A stretch of DNA of 64,000 nucleotides, taken from the NCBI GenBank assembly GCA_903828565.1, contig CAIKMQ010000005.1, positions 1-64,000 of the forward strand. The letters are read 5' to 3'. The notes beneath the pieces were generated by a model. The model saw nothing but the letters and a program-made list of their open reading frames with translations. It did no database searches and was not told the origin of the DNA. Of the stretch, positions 7,232-18,384 are shown one piece after another (the stretch's first letter is position 1; every line of letters begins with the position of its first letter). The translations under genes and the position numbers were made by a program. Source of the stretch: an uncultured Leptolinea sp. (GTDB taxonomy: Bacteria > Chloroflexota > Anaerolineae > Anaerolineales > Anaerolineaceae).

Positions 7232-8554
7232 ATGACAGACCAGACAAAAACGACTTTACTGCAGCAGCTGAAAGACCGCACCGCCGTCGTGGCGGTGGTC
7301 GGGTTGGGGTATGTTGGCCTGCCCCTGGTGGTGGTTTTCGGGAACGCGGGTTTCAAAGTGGTGGGCATCGACCTGGATACCGCCAAGGTGGATTCACTCA
7401 ACCGCGGCGTTTCCTATATTCAGGATGTGCCCACTGCGGATGTCAAGCGCCTGGTGGATGCCGGGCTGCTGACCGCCACCACAGATTTTTCAGTGCTGCG
7501 TGACGTGCAGGCTGTCAGCATCTGCGTGCCGACACCTCTCAAGAAGACTGGCGACCCCGACCTTTCTTACATCATCAACGCCACGGATGAACTGGCGAAA
7601 TATGTACACGCGGGCATGGTAATCACACTGGAATCCACCACCTACCCCGGCACCACGCGCGAGCTCATTCTGCCCCGCCTCAGCGAGTGCTGTGGCCTGA
7701 CCGCCGGCCAGGATTTCTTTTTGGCTTTCTCGCCCGAGCGGGTGGACCCCGGCCGCAAGGACTGGACCACCCTGAACACCCCCAAAGTGGTGGGCGGCAT
7801 CACCCCGGATTGCAGCGAAGTGGCAGCCGCCTGGTACAGCCAGGCTCTCAAGACTGTCATCCGCGTCAGCTCGGCTGAAGTGGCAGAGATGACCAAGCTG
7901 CTCGAGAATACCTTCCGCATGATCAACATAGGCCTGGTGAATGAACTGGCCCTCATCTGCAACCGCCTGGGCGTGGATGTTTGGGAAGTGATCGATGCTG
8001 CCGGCACCAAGCCCTTCGGTTTCATGAAGTTCACGCCGGGGCCGGGCCTGGGCGGGCACTGCATCCCGATCGACCCGCTCTACCTTTCCTGGAAGATGAA
8101 ATCGTTGAATTACAACGCGCGTTTCATCGAGTTGGCATCCGAGATCAACACCAACATGCCGCGCTTCGTCGTCAGCCGGGTGCAGGATGCGTTGAACGAC
8201 CGCAGCCTGGCGCTCAAAGGCAGCCGGATACTGGTGCTGGGCGCATCCTATAAACCGGATATTGACGACCTGCGCGAATCCCCTGCGTTGGATGTGATTG
8301 GCCTGCTGATGGCCAAAGGCGCGCAAGTGGATTACCATGACCCGTACATCCCCACCCTGAAACATGATTCGTGGGAGAAGGTCAGCGTGCCCGACCTGAA
8401 AAACGCCATCCGCGCGGTGGATTGCGTGGTAATCGTCACCAACCATTCGCAGTACGACTATGCCATGCTGCTGGAAAATGCCAAACTGATCGTGGACACC
8501 CGCAATGCGCTGGGCAATGCCGGCCGGGAGAGCGATAAGGTGGTGCGGCTCTAA
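7232..8554 (+). CDS. UDP-sugar 6-dehydrogenase (WbpA/TviB-type nucleotide-sugar dehydrogenase)
   Basis: A 440-residue NAD-dependent dehydrogenase that oxidises C6 of a UDP-sugar to a uronic acid in two steps. The Rossmann loop GLGYVG is at 24-29, the substrate loop FSPERVDPG at 166-174, and the catalytic cysteine 277 lies in GGHCIPIDP. The FSPERVDPG motif and the lengthened middle favour the UDP-N-acetylglucosamine/glucosaminuronate group (WbpA, TviB) over plain UDP-glucose dehydrogenase. Its stop shares a base with the ATG of the neighbouring epimerase, so the pair probably makes a UDP-uronic acid and its C4 epimer. It is the first gene of the polysaccharide locus. Substrate is inferred. Confidence 0.88.
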   Translation: MTDQTKTTLLQQLKDRTAVVAVVGLGYVGLPLVVVFGNAGFKVVGIDLDTAKVDSLNRGVSYIQDVPTADVKRLVDAGLLTATTDFSVLRDVQAVSICVPTPLKKTGDPDLSYIINATDELAKYVHAGMVITLESTTYPGTTRELILPRLSECCGLTAGQDFFLAFSPERVDPGRKDWTTLNTPKVVGGITPDCSEVAAAWYSQALKTVIRVSSAEVAEMTKLLENTFRMINIGLVNELALICNRLGVDVWEVIDAAGTKPFGFMKFTPGPGLGGHCIPIDPLYLSWKMKSLNYNARFIELASEINTNMPRFVVSRVQDALNDRSLALKGSRILVLGASYKPDIDDLRESPALDVIGLLMAKGAQVDYHDPYIPTLKHDSWEKVSVPDLKNAIRAVDCVVIVTNHSQYDYAMLLENAKLIVDTRNALGNAGRESDKVVRL

Positions 8555-9531
8555 TGGCGCGCTATATTGTGACCGGCGCGGCTGGTTTCATCGCCGCCAG
8601 GGTGGTAGAGATGCTGGCTGCCGATGGCCATGAAGTGCTGGGCGTGGACAGCCTGAACGACGCATACGATATCCGCCTGAAGCACTGGCGGCTGGACCGG
8701 TTGAAACAGCTGCCGGGTTTCACCTTCCTGCAGGCGGATATTTCGGAGCGCGGCATCATCCAGATGCTGGGTGAAAAAGCCAAAGGCTGCGCGGCGGTGA
8801 TCAACCTGGCCGCGCGGGCTGGCGTCCGCAGCAGCGTGGCAGATCCGTGGGTCTATTTCAGCACCAATGTAGACGGCGCGCTCAATATGATGGAACTCTG
8901 CCGCCAGCACGACATACCCAAATTCGTGCAGGCGTCCTCCTCCAGCGTGTATGGGGATAACAACCCCATGCCGTACCGCGAAGATGCCAACACCGACCTG
9001 CCGCTGCAGCCTTACGCGGCTTCTAAGAAGGCATCCGAAGTGCTGGCATATTCATACCATTACCTGCATGGGCTGGATGTGACCATCTTCCGCTACTTTA
9101 CCGTTTTTGGCCCGGCAGCGCGCCCGGATATGGCCATGTTCCGCTTCACGCAGTGGATCAGCGAAGGCAAGACGGTGCGTGTCAATGGTGACGGCCGGCA
9201 AACGCGCGGCTTCACCTATGTAGATGATATTGCCCGCGGCACCATCCAGGGTCTCAAACCGTTGGGATACGAGATCATCAACCTGGGCGGGCATGAGCAG
9301 ATCTCGATGCTGGACCTCATTCACCTGTTCGAAAGTAAGGCCGGCCGTCCGGCAGTGCTGGAGTATGGGCCGATCCACAAGGCGGACGCGCTTGCCAATC
9401 TCTCAGATTCCAGCAAAGCCATCCGCCTGCTGGGTTGGGAGCCTCAGGTTTCGCTGGAAGAAGGCGTGACGCGCCTGGTGGAATGGTACCGGGCGGAACG
9501 CGCCTGGGCCAGCCAGGTAAAGACCGAATGA
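8554..9531 (+). CDS. NAD-dependent UDP-uronate/UDP-sugar 4-epimerase (SDR)
   Basis: A 325-residue extended short-chain dehydrogenase/reductase. It has TGAAGFIA (7-14), a serine cluster SSSSVYG (128-134) and the catalytic Y154-x3-K158. Its order and close coupling to the 6-dehydrogenase parallel tviB-tviC and UDP-glucuronate 4-epimerase pairs, so the likely reaction is C4 inversion of a UDP-uronic acid, giving a galacto-configured donor. The sequence AARAGVRSS and the YDIRLKHWRLDRL segment are typical of the UDP-GlcA epimerase subgroup. The exact substrate (Glc or GlcNAc uronate) is not settled. Confidence 0.8.
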   Translation: MARYIVTGAAGFIAARVVEMLAADGHEVLGVDSLNDAYDIRLKHWRLDRLKQLPGFTFLQADISERGIIQMLGEKAKGCAAVINLAARAGVRSSVADPWVYFSTNVDGALNMMELCRQHDIPKFVQASSSSVYGDNNPMPYREDANTDLPLQPYAASKKASEVLAYSYHYLHGLDVTIFRYFTVFGPAARPDMAMFRFTQWISEGKTVRVNGDGRQTRGFTYVDDIARGTIQGLKPLGYEIINLGGHEQISMLDLIHLFESKAGRPAVLEYGPIHKADALANLSDSSKAIRLLGWEPQVSLEEGVTRLVEWYRAERAWASQVKTE

Positions 9532-10889
9532 GCCTGTTCGGACGATTTTTTCGTTCCTGGTCATCTGATCGGTTGCTGGGGCGCGTGGTGCGCAATTCCG
9601 GCTACCTGTTTGCCAGCAACGGCATCAGCGCGGTGCTCAGCATCATCACTGCCAACCTGCTGGGGGTGGAACAGTTCGGCGCGCTGGGTATCATCATCAG
9701 TTTCGTTTCGAGTATCAATGGCCTGTTGTCCTTTCGCATGGCGGACGTGGTGGTGCGTTACCTGGGGGAGTATACGACCCTCGGCGAGCTCGATAAGGCT
9801 GGCGCGCTGGTCAAAGCAGCCATCCTGGTGGAGGGCTGCACTTCCATTACTGCTTACGGTGTGCTGGCACTGGCCGCCCCGCTGGGAGCGCGCTACATCG
9901 CGCACGACCCGTCCACTACCCCGCTCTTCTTCCTCTTCGGTATATCCATCCTCGGCATGCTGGCGACCGAAACAGCCACCGGCGTTTTGCAGGTGGGCGA
10001 TCATTTCCGCAGCCAGTCGCTCATCAACCTGCTGCAGAGCCTGGTGACGGCTGCTGTTATCGTTTATGCCTATATTACCGGCGCGGGGATGATGGCAGTG
10101 ATGGTTGCATACCTGTCGGGTAAACTTGTGTCCGGCATCGGCCCGATGATCCTCGCCTGGCGTGCCTTGAAGCGTATGCTGGGTCCACACTGGTGGAAAG
10201 CTCCCCTTTCCGTACTGCCTTCATGGCGGGAATTGGGGCGGTTCGCTGTATCCACCAACCTCAGCGGTACCATCAACAAAGTCGTGCGGGACAGCGAATT
10301 ACTGTGGGTGGGATGGCTGTTTGGCACCAGCCCGGCGGGGTATTTCAAGACCGCCCTGGCGGTACTGAACCTGATGATCATGCCCATCAACCCCTTCATC
10401 AGTACGACCTACCCTGAGATCACGCGAGCCATTACCCGCAAGGCCTGGGCAACGTTGAGACAACTGCTGCGGCGGGTATCCCTCATCGCGGGCAGCTGGA
10501 CTGTTTTGATCGCGCTTGGGCTGGCAGCATTTGGCCGGCAAATGTTCTTTACAGCCTGGATACCCTGGAATGGCAGCCTGCATGCCATCTATAAGGAAGA
10601 GTATCTGCCGGCACTGCCTCTATTGATCATATTGATGGCCGGATACGGCCTGGCCAACAGCCTGTATTGGAATCGCTCGCTGCTGCTGGCTTTCAACCAG
10701 CCGGGGCTTCCGCTGCGGGTGGCTTTCTGGGGCATGGTCATCAAAGTAACATTGACCATTGTGCTGGTTCCGCGCCTGGGGTACCAGTGGGAAGCCGTGC
10801 TGCTTTCCGTCTACCTGGCTGTGACCGTGGGCATATTAGCCTGGCGGGGATTGAGCCTGATAAGAAGTGAAGAGAGGAATACGCCATGA
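9528..10889 (+). CDS. Wzx-type polysaccharide flippase (MOP superfamily)
   Basis: A 453-residue integral membrane protein with about twelve to fourteen helices, resembling the RfbX/polysaccharide-biosynthesis branch of the multidrug/oligosaccharidyl-lipid/polysaccharide exporters. It would flip undecaprenyl-diphosphate-linked repeat units to the outer membrane face. The ATG at 9528 overlaps the epimerase stop by 4 bp; a longer in-frame start at 9435 lies wholly inside the epimerase and is less likely. It pairs logically with the Wzy-like polymerase at 61505 and the Wzz-like protein at 60763. Substrate cannot be read. Confidence 0.85.
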   Translation: MSLFGRFFRSWSSDRLLGRVVRNSGYLFASNGISAVLSIITANLLGVEQFGALGIIISFVSSINGLLSFRMADVVVRYLGEYTTLGELDKAGALVKAAILVEGCTSITAYGVLALAAPLGARYIAHDPSTTPLFFLFGISILGMLATETATGVLQVGDHFRSQSLINLLQSLVTAAVIVYAYITGAGMMAVMVAYLSGKLVSGIGPMILAWRALKRMLGPHWWKAPLSVLPSWRELGRFAVSTNLSGTINKVVRDSELLWVGWLFGTSPAGYFKTALAVLNLMIMPINPFISTTYPEITRAITRKAWATLRQLLRRVSLIAGSWTVLIALGLAAFGRQMFFTAWIPWNGSLHAIYKEEYLPALPLLIILMAGYGLANSLYWNRSLLLAFNQPGLPLRVAFWGMVIKVTLTIVLVPRLGYQWEAVLLSVYLAVTVGILAWRGLSLIRSEERNTP

Positions 10890-12019
10890 AGATTGCGGCC
10901 ATTACCAATTCACTGATCCCATCCAGCACAGCAAACAGCATTCAGGTAATGAAGGTTTGTGATGCCATGCAGCAGGCCGGAGATACGTTGTGCGTTTGGG
11001 CACCCGGCAAACGTCAGGTGGAATTCGCCGGCTTGAAACCGCAATACGGACTGGTTTCCGATTTTGAGGTGCGCTGGTTGCCTTCCGTCCGCCGCCTGAA
11101 GCGCTACGATTTCACGCTGTCAACACTACGCGCCGCCCGCCGCTGGGGCGCGCAGCTGGTGTACACCTGGCTGCCGCAGGTGGCTGTGGGGGCGCTGGCA
11201 ATCGGTATTCCGGCAGTGCTTGAGGTGCACGACCGTGCCACTGGCCGATTTGGACTGTTCTGGATGAAGCGTTTTCTGCAGGCAGGCGGCAAGAAACAAC
11301 TGGTGGTAGTCTCAGCCGCGCTGAAGCGTGCGCTTGAAGAGCAGACCGGCATGCAGATCCCTGACAGCGAGGTGGTGATCGCCCCGAACGGCGTGGACCT
11401 GGCGCGGTATCAGGGATTGCCGTCCGCAGCCGATGCCCGCAAACAATTGCAGCTGCCGGATAAACTCACCCTGGGATATACCGGCCATTTTTATGCCGGC
11501 CGTGGTGTAGACCTGCTTTTCTCACTGGCACGGGCTTTCCCCGAATGCCTGCATCTGTGGATCGGCGGGCGGGATGAAGAACTGGTTCCGCTGCGCGCGC
11601 GCTTGGAAGCAGAGAAGCTGCCGCAGGTCACACTGACGGGTTTTATTCCAAATGAACGGCTGGCGCATTACCAGGCAGCCAGCGATATTCTCTTGATGCC
11701 GTATGAACGGGCGATAGCCGGCAGTAGTGGGGGAAACAGCGTGGATATTTGCAGCCCGATGAAGATGTTCGAATACCTGGCGGCAGGGCGCGCCATCGTC
11801 AGCAGCGATCTGCCGGTCATTCATGAAGTGTTGGATGATAGTTGCGCGATCTTCTGCGAGCCAGAAGATCCGCAGGGATGGGAAGCCGCAGCCCACCGGC
11901 TTTTGACTGACAAGCAATTGCGGCTGAGATTATCTGAAAGGGCACTGCAGGTCAGCCGATCTCTGGGTGTGGACGCGCGTCAACAGCTTGTCCTTAAGTT
12001 CCTGGAGTGCCAGGTATGA
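10886..12019 (+). CDS. Glycosyltransferase family 4 (GT-B)
   Basis: A 377-residue GT-B enzyme. The C-terminal half shows the GT4 arrangement: GYTGHFYAGRGVD (about 195-207), the GFIPNERLAHYQAASDILLMPY stretch, and an E-x7-E-type element in CSPMKMFEYLAAGRAIVSSD. The N-terminal domain starts with ITNSLIPSSTANSIQVMKVCDAM, typical of acceptor-binding loops in this family. It is cytoplasmic or peripheral and would add one sugar to the growing lipid-linked unit. It overlaps the flippase by 4 bp (ATGA) and the next gene by 4 bp, so it sits in the same message. Confidence 0.85.
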   Translation: MKIAAITNSLIPSSTANSIQVMKVCDAMQQAGDTLCVWAPGKRQVEFAGLKPQYGLVSDFEVRWLPSVRRLKRYDFTLSTLRAARRWGAQLVYTWLPQVAVGALAIGIPAVLEVHDRATGRFGLFWMKRFLQAGGKKQLVVVSAALKRALEEQTGMQIPDSEVVIAPNGVDLARYQGLPSAADARKQLQLPDKLTLGYTGHFYAGRGVDLLFSLARAFPECLHLWIGGRDEELVPLRARLEAEKLPQVTLTGFIPNERLAHYQAASDILLMPYERAIAGSSGGNSVDICSPMKMFEYLAAGRAIVSSDLPVIHEVLDDSCAIFCEPEDPQGWEAAAHRLLTDKQLRLRLSERALQVSRSLGVDARQQLVLKFLECQV

Positions 12020-13587
12020 AACACACATGGGCTTTTCTGACCGGGTTGGTGACGCTCTGCCTGGGGTTGAGCGCGGGACTGACCTCCCTGATGGGAGAGT
12101 TCACCGTGCGCGCCTGGCTGGCAGCCGGTGTTTTACTGGCGGTCAGCCTGGCTGGCCTGTTCGCTCTTTACCGCAAGGCGGGCCGCGCGCGCCTGCTGGC
12201 GTGGATGCTGCTGGCAACCTTCGTTCTGCGGCTGGGGTTGGGCGTTGCCTTGATGAAAGTGCTTCCGCTAGCCGGTTATGATACCGAGCAGCAGAATGCG
12301 GGCTACGTGTTCTTTGATGCCTACCGCCGTGATGCCCAGGCGCTGGACATTGCCCGTTCGGATGCGCCTCTCACCACGGTATTCAACCGGCAGTACTTTT
12401 CAGACCAGTACGGTGGGTATCTTGGCTTGAGCGCCCTGGTATACCGTGTACTGGCAGGCGGGGAGCATCTGCCCCTGCTCATGCTGATCCTGGCTGGGTT
12501 TGCCGGGTCCGCCGGGGTGGCATTTCTATGGATGCTGCTGAGCCGCATCGGGCATGAAAACTGGCAAAAGACCGCGGGTTGGGTGTTCGCGCTCTACCCG
12601 CAGGCGGTGCTGCTGGGAGCATCTCACATGCGGGACCCTTACCTGATCTCATTCCTGGCATTATTCCTCTGGGCTGGCATGGAATGGCACGAAACCGGTT
12701 TGAAGAAAGCCTGGCCGTGGATGTCCGCGGCAATTGCCGGCCTGCTGTTGTTCTCTCCGGGGATGATCCTGCCCGGTGCAGCCGGGTTGGCGATCTTGCT
12801 TCTGGCTGGCAGGAAGAACCGCGGCATATCTTGGCGGGTGGCGCTGCTGGCAGTGTTGGCGGCAATACTGGGAACGACCGCCCTCGCCTATGCGCTCGCA
12901 ACACCCGGTGCCACTCCCTCTTCACCCCTGCAGGTCATTCTGGCATGGTTCAAAGAAGCCTCCGGCTGGGATATGACGCTGGCGCTGCGCAATTCAGGCA
13001 TGCTGGCACATCAGCTGGATGGATTGCCTGCCTGGTTCCGCACAGCCTTTATTCTGGTGTATGGATTGCTGCAACCGGTGCTGCCGGCAGCGATTATGGA
13101 TGACGCGTTACCCCTGTGGCGCGGCCTAACCAGCTGGCTCTCGCTGGGCTGGTACCTGCTGCTGCCAGTTGTGATCTATGGCACATTTTCCCTCTTCAAA
13201 AAGGACGCGGATGCGGATACCCGGCGGATGCGCTGGCTGGCCGCCCTGCTCTGGTTCTGGATGGCGCTCAGCTCCATCCGCGCCGGCGGTGATGTCTGGG
13301 ATAATCCCCGCTACCGCACACTGGTACTGGTGCTTTTCTGCATGTTCGCGGCCTGGGCATGGGATCATGCACGAATCCACGCCAGCCGGTGGTTGAAGCG
13401 GATATTTCTGATCGAAGGTATTGCACTGGCCTTCTTTTTACAGTGGTATGCTTCACGGTACTATCACTGGGGTGAAAAACTGAATTTCTACGTCATGCTG
13501 ATCCTGATCATCGGTTTTTCTTTGTTAGTAGCCGCCGCCGGCTGGATTTTTGATGCCAGGAAAGCCGGCAAGGAGTCCGGGAGGTGA
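12016..13587 (+). CDS. Polytopic GT-C-like membrane protein (ArnT/PMT-type)
   Basis: A 523-residue membrane protein with about a dozen helices. After the first three helices comes a non-cytoplasmic loop with DTEQQNAGYVFFDAYRRDAQALD, the acidic loop position at which lipid-phosphate-sugar-dependent GT-C enzymes keep catalytic residues. No diagnostic motif identifies it further. The ATG at 12016 overlaps the previous stop by 4 bp and is preferred over a GTG three codons upstream. It is followed, again with a 4-bp overlap, by another long membrane protein, so the two may be a functional pair that decorates the polymer outside the cytoplasm. Confidence 0.6.
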   Translation: MKHTWAFLTGLVTLCLGLSAGLTSLMGEFTVRAWLAAGVLLAVSLAGLFALYRKAGRARLLAWMLLATFVLRLGLGVALMKVLPLAGYDTEQQNAGYVFFDAYRRDAQALDIARSDAPLTTVFNRQYFSDQYGGYLGLSALVYRVLAGGEHLPLLMLILAGFAGSAGVAFLWMLLSRIGHENWQKTAGWVFALYPQAVLLGASHMRDPYLISFLALFLWAGMEWHETGLKKAWPWMSAAIAGLLLFSPGMILPGAAGLAILLLAGRKNRGISWRVALLAVLAAILGTTALAYALATPGATPSSPLQVILAWFKEASGWDMTLALRNSGMLAHQLDGLPAWFRTAFILVYGLLQPVLPAAIMDDALPLWRGLTSWLSLGWYLLLPVVIYGTFSLFKKDADADTRRMRWLAALLWFWMALSSIRAGGDVWDNPRYRTLVLVLFCMFAAWAWDHARIHASRWLKRIFLIEGIALAFFLQWYASRYYHWGEKLNFYVMLILIIGFSLLVAAAGWIFDARKAGKESGR

Positions 13588-15602
13588 GGTTGCCAGCTTT
13601 CCGCCTGCCTGCAGTTAAGCACCTCTTCCCATGGCTGCTTCTGGCGCTGGCGGGGTTGGTTTACGGCGTCTTGATCCCCTGGCTGGGGCTGTATTGGGAT
13701 GATTTTCCATATATCTACTTCGGGCACGTGCTGGGTACCAGCCAGTACCACCGGGTTTTCTTCGATGAACGGCCTTTTTTACCGGTGCTATATAACCTGA
13801 CCGCGCCGGTTTTTGGTGAAAGCCCGATCACCTGGCAGATCGTCGCCGTACTGGCGCGTTGGGCACTGGCGTTGTGTTTTGGCTGGTTGGTGCACCTGAC
13901 CTGGCCGAAAAAAGAAGAGCTGTATTTCACCTCGACCGTCCTCTTTCTGGTCTACCCCGGTTTTGGCCAGCAGTGGGTTTCCAGCATCTATTCCCGCATC
14001 TTTATCCTGGAGATCCTTTTCCTCCTTTCGCTGGGATGGATGATACAGGCCGCCCGAGTTGGCCGGCGCGGATGGCTCTATTCGCTGATGGCAATCATTG
14101 CCGGCGGTGTCTCACTGCTGGGATCGGAATACTTCTTTGGGCTGGAATTCATCCGTCCGCTGCTGTTGTGGTTCGTACTGTGCGCGGATGGCCGTCCCCG
14201 GCGGGCATGGCAGGCCCTGCTTCGCTGGCTGCCATATCTGGTACTGACAGCAGGCTTTGGCATCTGGCGCGGATTGATGGTGCAGACCTCATTGTACGAT
14301 GTGAGCGCTGAATTCACGGGCGGGATCCTGCAAGCGGTCGTGCATCTGGTGGGAACGCTTGTGCGCGATTCGTTCGAAGGCGGCCTGCTGGCCTGGGGGC
14401 AGGTTTTCAAGCTACCTTTCCTGCTCGATTGGAAACAAAGGACCAGCTTGATGGCGGTTGGCATCGCAATCTGCGCGTTGGCATGGGCAATCCTGGTTGG
14501 TCGAAAAACAATATCTGGCGGTGAGAAGGGCAGCCGCGGTCACCTCTGGCAGCCGTTGGTGGCAGGCATCGCTATACTGCTGCTGGCAGGCGCGCCGATG
14601 TGGGCTGCCGGCTTGCCGGTTAAGCTGGAATTTCCATATAACCGCTTTCTGCTGGCGTTCATGCCTGGGTCGGTATTGTTGCTGGCTGCGATTATCGGCT
14701 GGCTGCGGCAGCGTTGGATCAAGGTGTTCCTCTTTAGCCTGTTGATTACCACTGCAGCCGGCTGGCATTTTTCTTCCGCCGATGCCTACCGTGTGGAGTG
14801 GTTTAATTTGCGGGCTATGCTGCGTCAGCTTACCTGGCGCGCGCCGGCGATACAACCCGGCACGTTGCTGGTAGCTTACGAACTGCCATTCCAGTATTAC
14901 AGTGATAATTCCCTCACCGCGGTGGTCAACTGGACCTACGCGCCGGAGTACAGCGGTGGTGACCTGCCTTACCTGGTGGTATATCAATCGGTCCGCAAGG
15001 AAAGCACCCTCAAAGATCTGACAGCCAACACCCCCGTCATTGCACCTTTCCGTTCTCTGCAATTTACAGGGAATACATCTGCCATGCTGGTTCTCTATCA
15101 GCCAGAGGAAGGCTGCCTGCGGTTGATGGATGCCCATTATGCTGACCTGGCCAGCCTGCCGCGTGCGGATGAGCGCCTGTCTGCGGCTGTGACACTTGCC
15201 AATCTCGCGCGCATCGTGCTGGATCCAGAGCAACCCGGCGTACCTATTCCGCAGTATTTCCCCGGGGATGGGCAGGATGATTGGTGCTATTTCTTCGAGA
15301 AGGCAGACCTGGCCCGGCAGATGGGTGATACCGCAGGTGTGGCAGCACTGTGGGATGCGGCAGTTAAAGCCGGGTATTCTCCACGCAATCCGTTTGAACT
15401 GCAGCCTTTTATTGAAGGGCTGGGTATGCAAGGCCGCTTGGATGAGGCTTTGAAGCTGACAAGCCAGCTTTTTTCCCTGCATCCATCGGCAGACGCAGGT
15501 CTATGCCAGATATGGGGTAGAATTAAATCAGCACAGCCTGAGAGCGTCAACAAACTGCCGGGCATTGCACCTGTGCTTGAAGATATGCGCTGCGCCCCTT
15601 AA
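13584..15602 (+). CDS. Large polytopic membrane protein with C-terminal soluble region, GT-C-like
   Basis: A 672-residue protein that begins with GTG overlapping the previous stop. About the first 400 residues are ten to twelve membrane helices; early in the protein comes the loop GLYWDDFPYIYFGHVLG, with a DD pair like the catalytic acidic motif in the first loop of GT-C transferases. The remaining 270 residues are soluble, presumably outside, and end in helical TPR-like sequence (KADLARQMGDTAGVAALWDAAVKAG). The overall design resembles unassigned glycan-modifying membrane proteins common in Chloroflexota EPS clusters. Function is inferred from context only. Confidence 0.55.
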   Translation: MRLPAFRLPAVKHLFPWLLLALAGLVYGVLIPWLGLYWDDFPYIYFGHVLGTSQYHRVFFDERPFLPVLYNLTAPVFGESPITWQIVAVLARWALALCFGWLVHLTWPKKEELYFTSTVLFLVYPGFGQQWVSSIYSRIFILEILFLLSLGWMIQAARVGRRGWLYSLMAIIAGGVSLLGSEYFFGLEFIRPLLLWFVLCADGRPRRAWQALLRWLPYLVLTAGFGIWRGLMVQTSLYDVSAEFTGGILQAVVHLVGTLVRDSFEGGLLAWGQVFKLPFLLDWKQRTSLMAVGIAICALAWAILVGRKTISGGEKGSRGHLWQPLVAGIAILLLAGAPMWAAGLPVKLEFPYNRFLLAFMPGSVLLLAAIIGWLRQRWIKVFLFSLLITTAAGWHFSSADAYRVEWFNLRAMLRQLTWRAPAIQPGTLLVAYELPFQYYSDNSLTAVVNWTYAPEYSGGDLPYLVVYQSVRKESTLKDLTANTPVIAPFRSLQFTGNTSAMLVLYQPEEGCLRLMDAHYADLASLPRADERLSAAVTLANLARIVLDPEQPGVPIPQYFPGDGQDDWCYFFEKADLARQMGDTAGVAALWDAAVKAGYSPRNPFELQPFIEGLGMQGRLDEALKLTSQLFSLHPSADAGLCQIWGRIKSAQPESVNKLPGIAPVLEDMRCAP

Positions 15603-15605
15603 ACC

Positions 15606-16552
15606 ATGAAAAAGAACCCCAAACCCAACTGTTCGGTCATTGTGCCTGTGTACAATTCACAGGAATCCCTGCCACTTCTGGTGGAACGCCTTGGAAAGGT
15701 ATTGCCTGATATCGCAGCGGAGTATGAGCTGATCCTGGTGGAAGACGGCAGCCGTGATGCCAGCTGGCAGGTGGTGGAAGGCCTGTGCAGCAGCCATCCT
15801 TGGGTACGCGGGATCCGCCTGATGCGCAATTCGGGGCAGCACAATGCCCTGCTGTGCGGCATCCGCGCGGCACGTTACGAGGTTTCGATCACGCTGGATG
15901 ACGACCTGCAGCAACCGCCGGAAGAGATCCATAAATTGCTGGCAGCCTTCGGGCAGGGATATGATGTGGTCTACGGCGCGCCATCCAGAATGCCGCATAC
16001 CTTCTGGCGGAATTTCAGTTCACGGACGACAAAACGGGTGCTGGCGCTGGTGATGGGTGTACCGAATGTCATCCATATCGGCCCGTTCCGTGTCTTCCAC
16101 ACTGACCTGCGCCGGGCTTTTGCCGAGTATCACAATCCGCATGTCATCGTGGATGTCTTGCTTTCGTGGGCGACCACCCGCTTTGGAGTGGTCGAAGTGG
16201 ATGAGCAACCTCGCGAGTTTGGACGTTCCAATTACAATTTCTGGAAACTGGCTGGCATGGCCTTCCAGGTGTTGACCGGTTACAGCACCATCCCGCTGCG
16301 CTTTGCCAGCCTGACCGGTTTCGCGGTCACCCTCTTTGGTGTGGGTGTTTTCGCGTATGTCATCATCCGCTATCTGTTGGAAGGCAGCCTGCCGGGTTTC
16401 CCCTTCCTGGCTTCGATCATCACCATTTTCAGTGGAGCCCAGTTGTTTACCCTGGGCATCATTGGCGAGTATATTGCCAGCATCTTCAACCGCTCTTCGG
16501 ACCGGCCGCCATATGTGGTTGCACGTGAGGTCGGCAAGCATCAGGCGGGCGG

Positions 16553-16556
<4 letters not shown>
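15606..16556 (+). CDS. GT2 polyprenyl-phosphate glycosyltransferase (DPM1/ArnC/GtrB-like)
   Basis: A 316-residue enzyme with an N-terminal GT-A domain (NCSVIVPVYNSQESL, then the acidic LVEDGSRD and LDDDLQQPPEEI) and two C-terminal membrane helices (about 230-252 and 262-287). This is the layout of enzymes that move a sugar from a nucleotide donor onto undecaprenyl phosphate, feeding GT-C transferases outside. It follows directly on two GT-C-like membrane proteins, which fits such a supply role. It overlaps rmlB by 4 bp. The sugar transferred is not known; ArnC would use a 4-formamido pentose, GtrB glucose. Confidence 0.8.
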
Positions 16557-17661
<1,105 letters not shown>

Positions 17662-17665
<4 letters not shown>

Positions 17666-18378
17666 AAGGGATTATTCTGGCAGGCGGGGAAGGCACCCGT
17701 CTTTACCCACTGACGAAAGCGACCAACAAACACCTGCTGCCAGTTGGCCGCGTACCAATGATCTTTCATGCGGTTCAGCAATTGACTGGCGCTGGTATCC
17801 ACGACATCATGGTGGTGACCGGTACCGGACATATGGGCGACATGGTGCGCTGCCTGGGCAGCGGCGAGGAATTCGGCTGTTCCTTCAGCTACCGGGTGCA
17901 GGAAAAACCGCTGGGTATTGCTCATGGCCTCTCGCTGGCAGAAGATTTTGCCCGCGGTGAACGGGTGGTGGTCATGCTGGCTGACAATATCTTCGGAGCG
18001 AGCATCCGCCCGGTGGTGGAGAATTTCACCCGCCAGGTGGAAGGGGCACGTGTGGTCTTAAAGAAGGTGAGCGACCCCACCCGTTACGGTGTTGCCGCGC
18101 TTGATGAACGCCAGGTGGTCAATATTGAAGAGAAACCCCAATCACCAAAATCAGATTTTGCGGTGGTTGGCCTGTACTGCTATGATGAGAAAGTATTTGA
18201 TCTCATTCGAAAGCTGGCATATTCCGACCGGGGTGAACTGGAAGTGACCTCCCTGAACAACCAGTACATCCAGCTGCGCCAGATGGAGTACGAGATCTTT
18301 GACGGCAAGTGGATGGATGCCGGCACGCCGGAATCCTGGTTCGAAGCCAACCGCATCTTTTTTGAGGAAGGAAATTGA
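17662..18378 (+). CDS. rmlA: Glucose-1-phosphate nucleotidylyltransferase, short RmlA-type
   Basis: A 238-residue sugar-phosphate nucleotidylyltransferase, expected to make dTDP-glucose from glucose-1-phosphate and dTTP. The signature GGEGTRLYPLT is at 8-18 and NKHLLPVG at 22-29; VMLADNIFG carries the metal-binding aspartate. It is about 50 residues shorter than classic RmlA because it lacks the C-terminal allosteric helices. The start at 17662 overlaps the rmlB stop; a longer reading into rmlB is not credible. Its location between rmlB and wecE is the main support for the dTDP assignment. Confidence 0.85.
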
Positions 18379-18384
18379 TCCCCT

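Noticed and set aside
7490-8446. Long minus-strand open frame (318 codons) opposite the 6-dehydrogenase
   Set aside because: Shadow of a gene with clear family motifs; histidine- and arginine-rich nonsense translation.
14412-15482. Long minus-strand open frame (356 codons) opposite the membrane protein at 13584
   Set aside because: Antisense shadow in GC-rich sequence; no ribosome binding site or domain.
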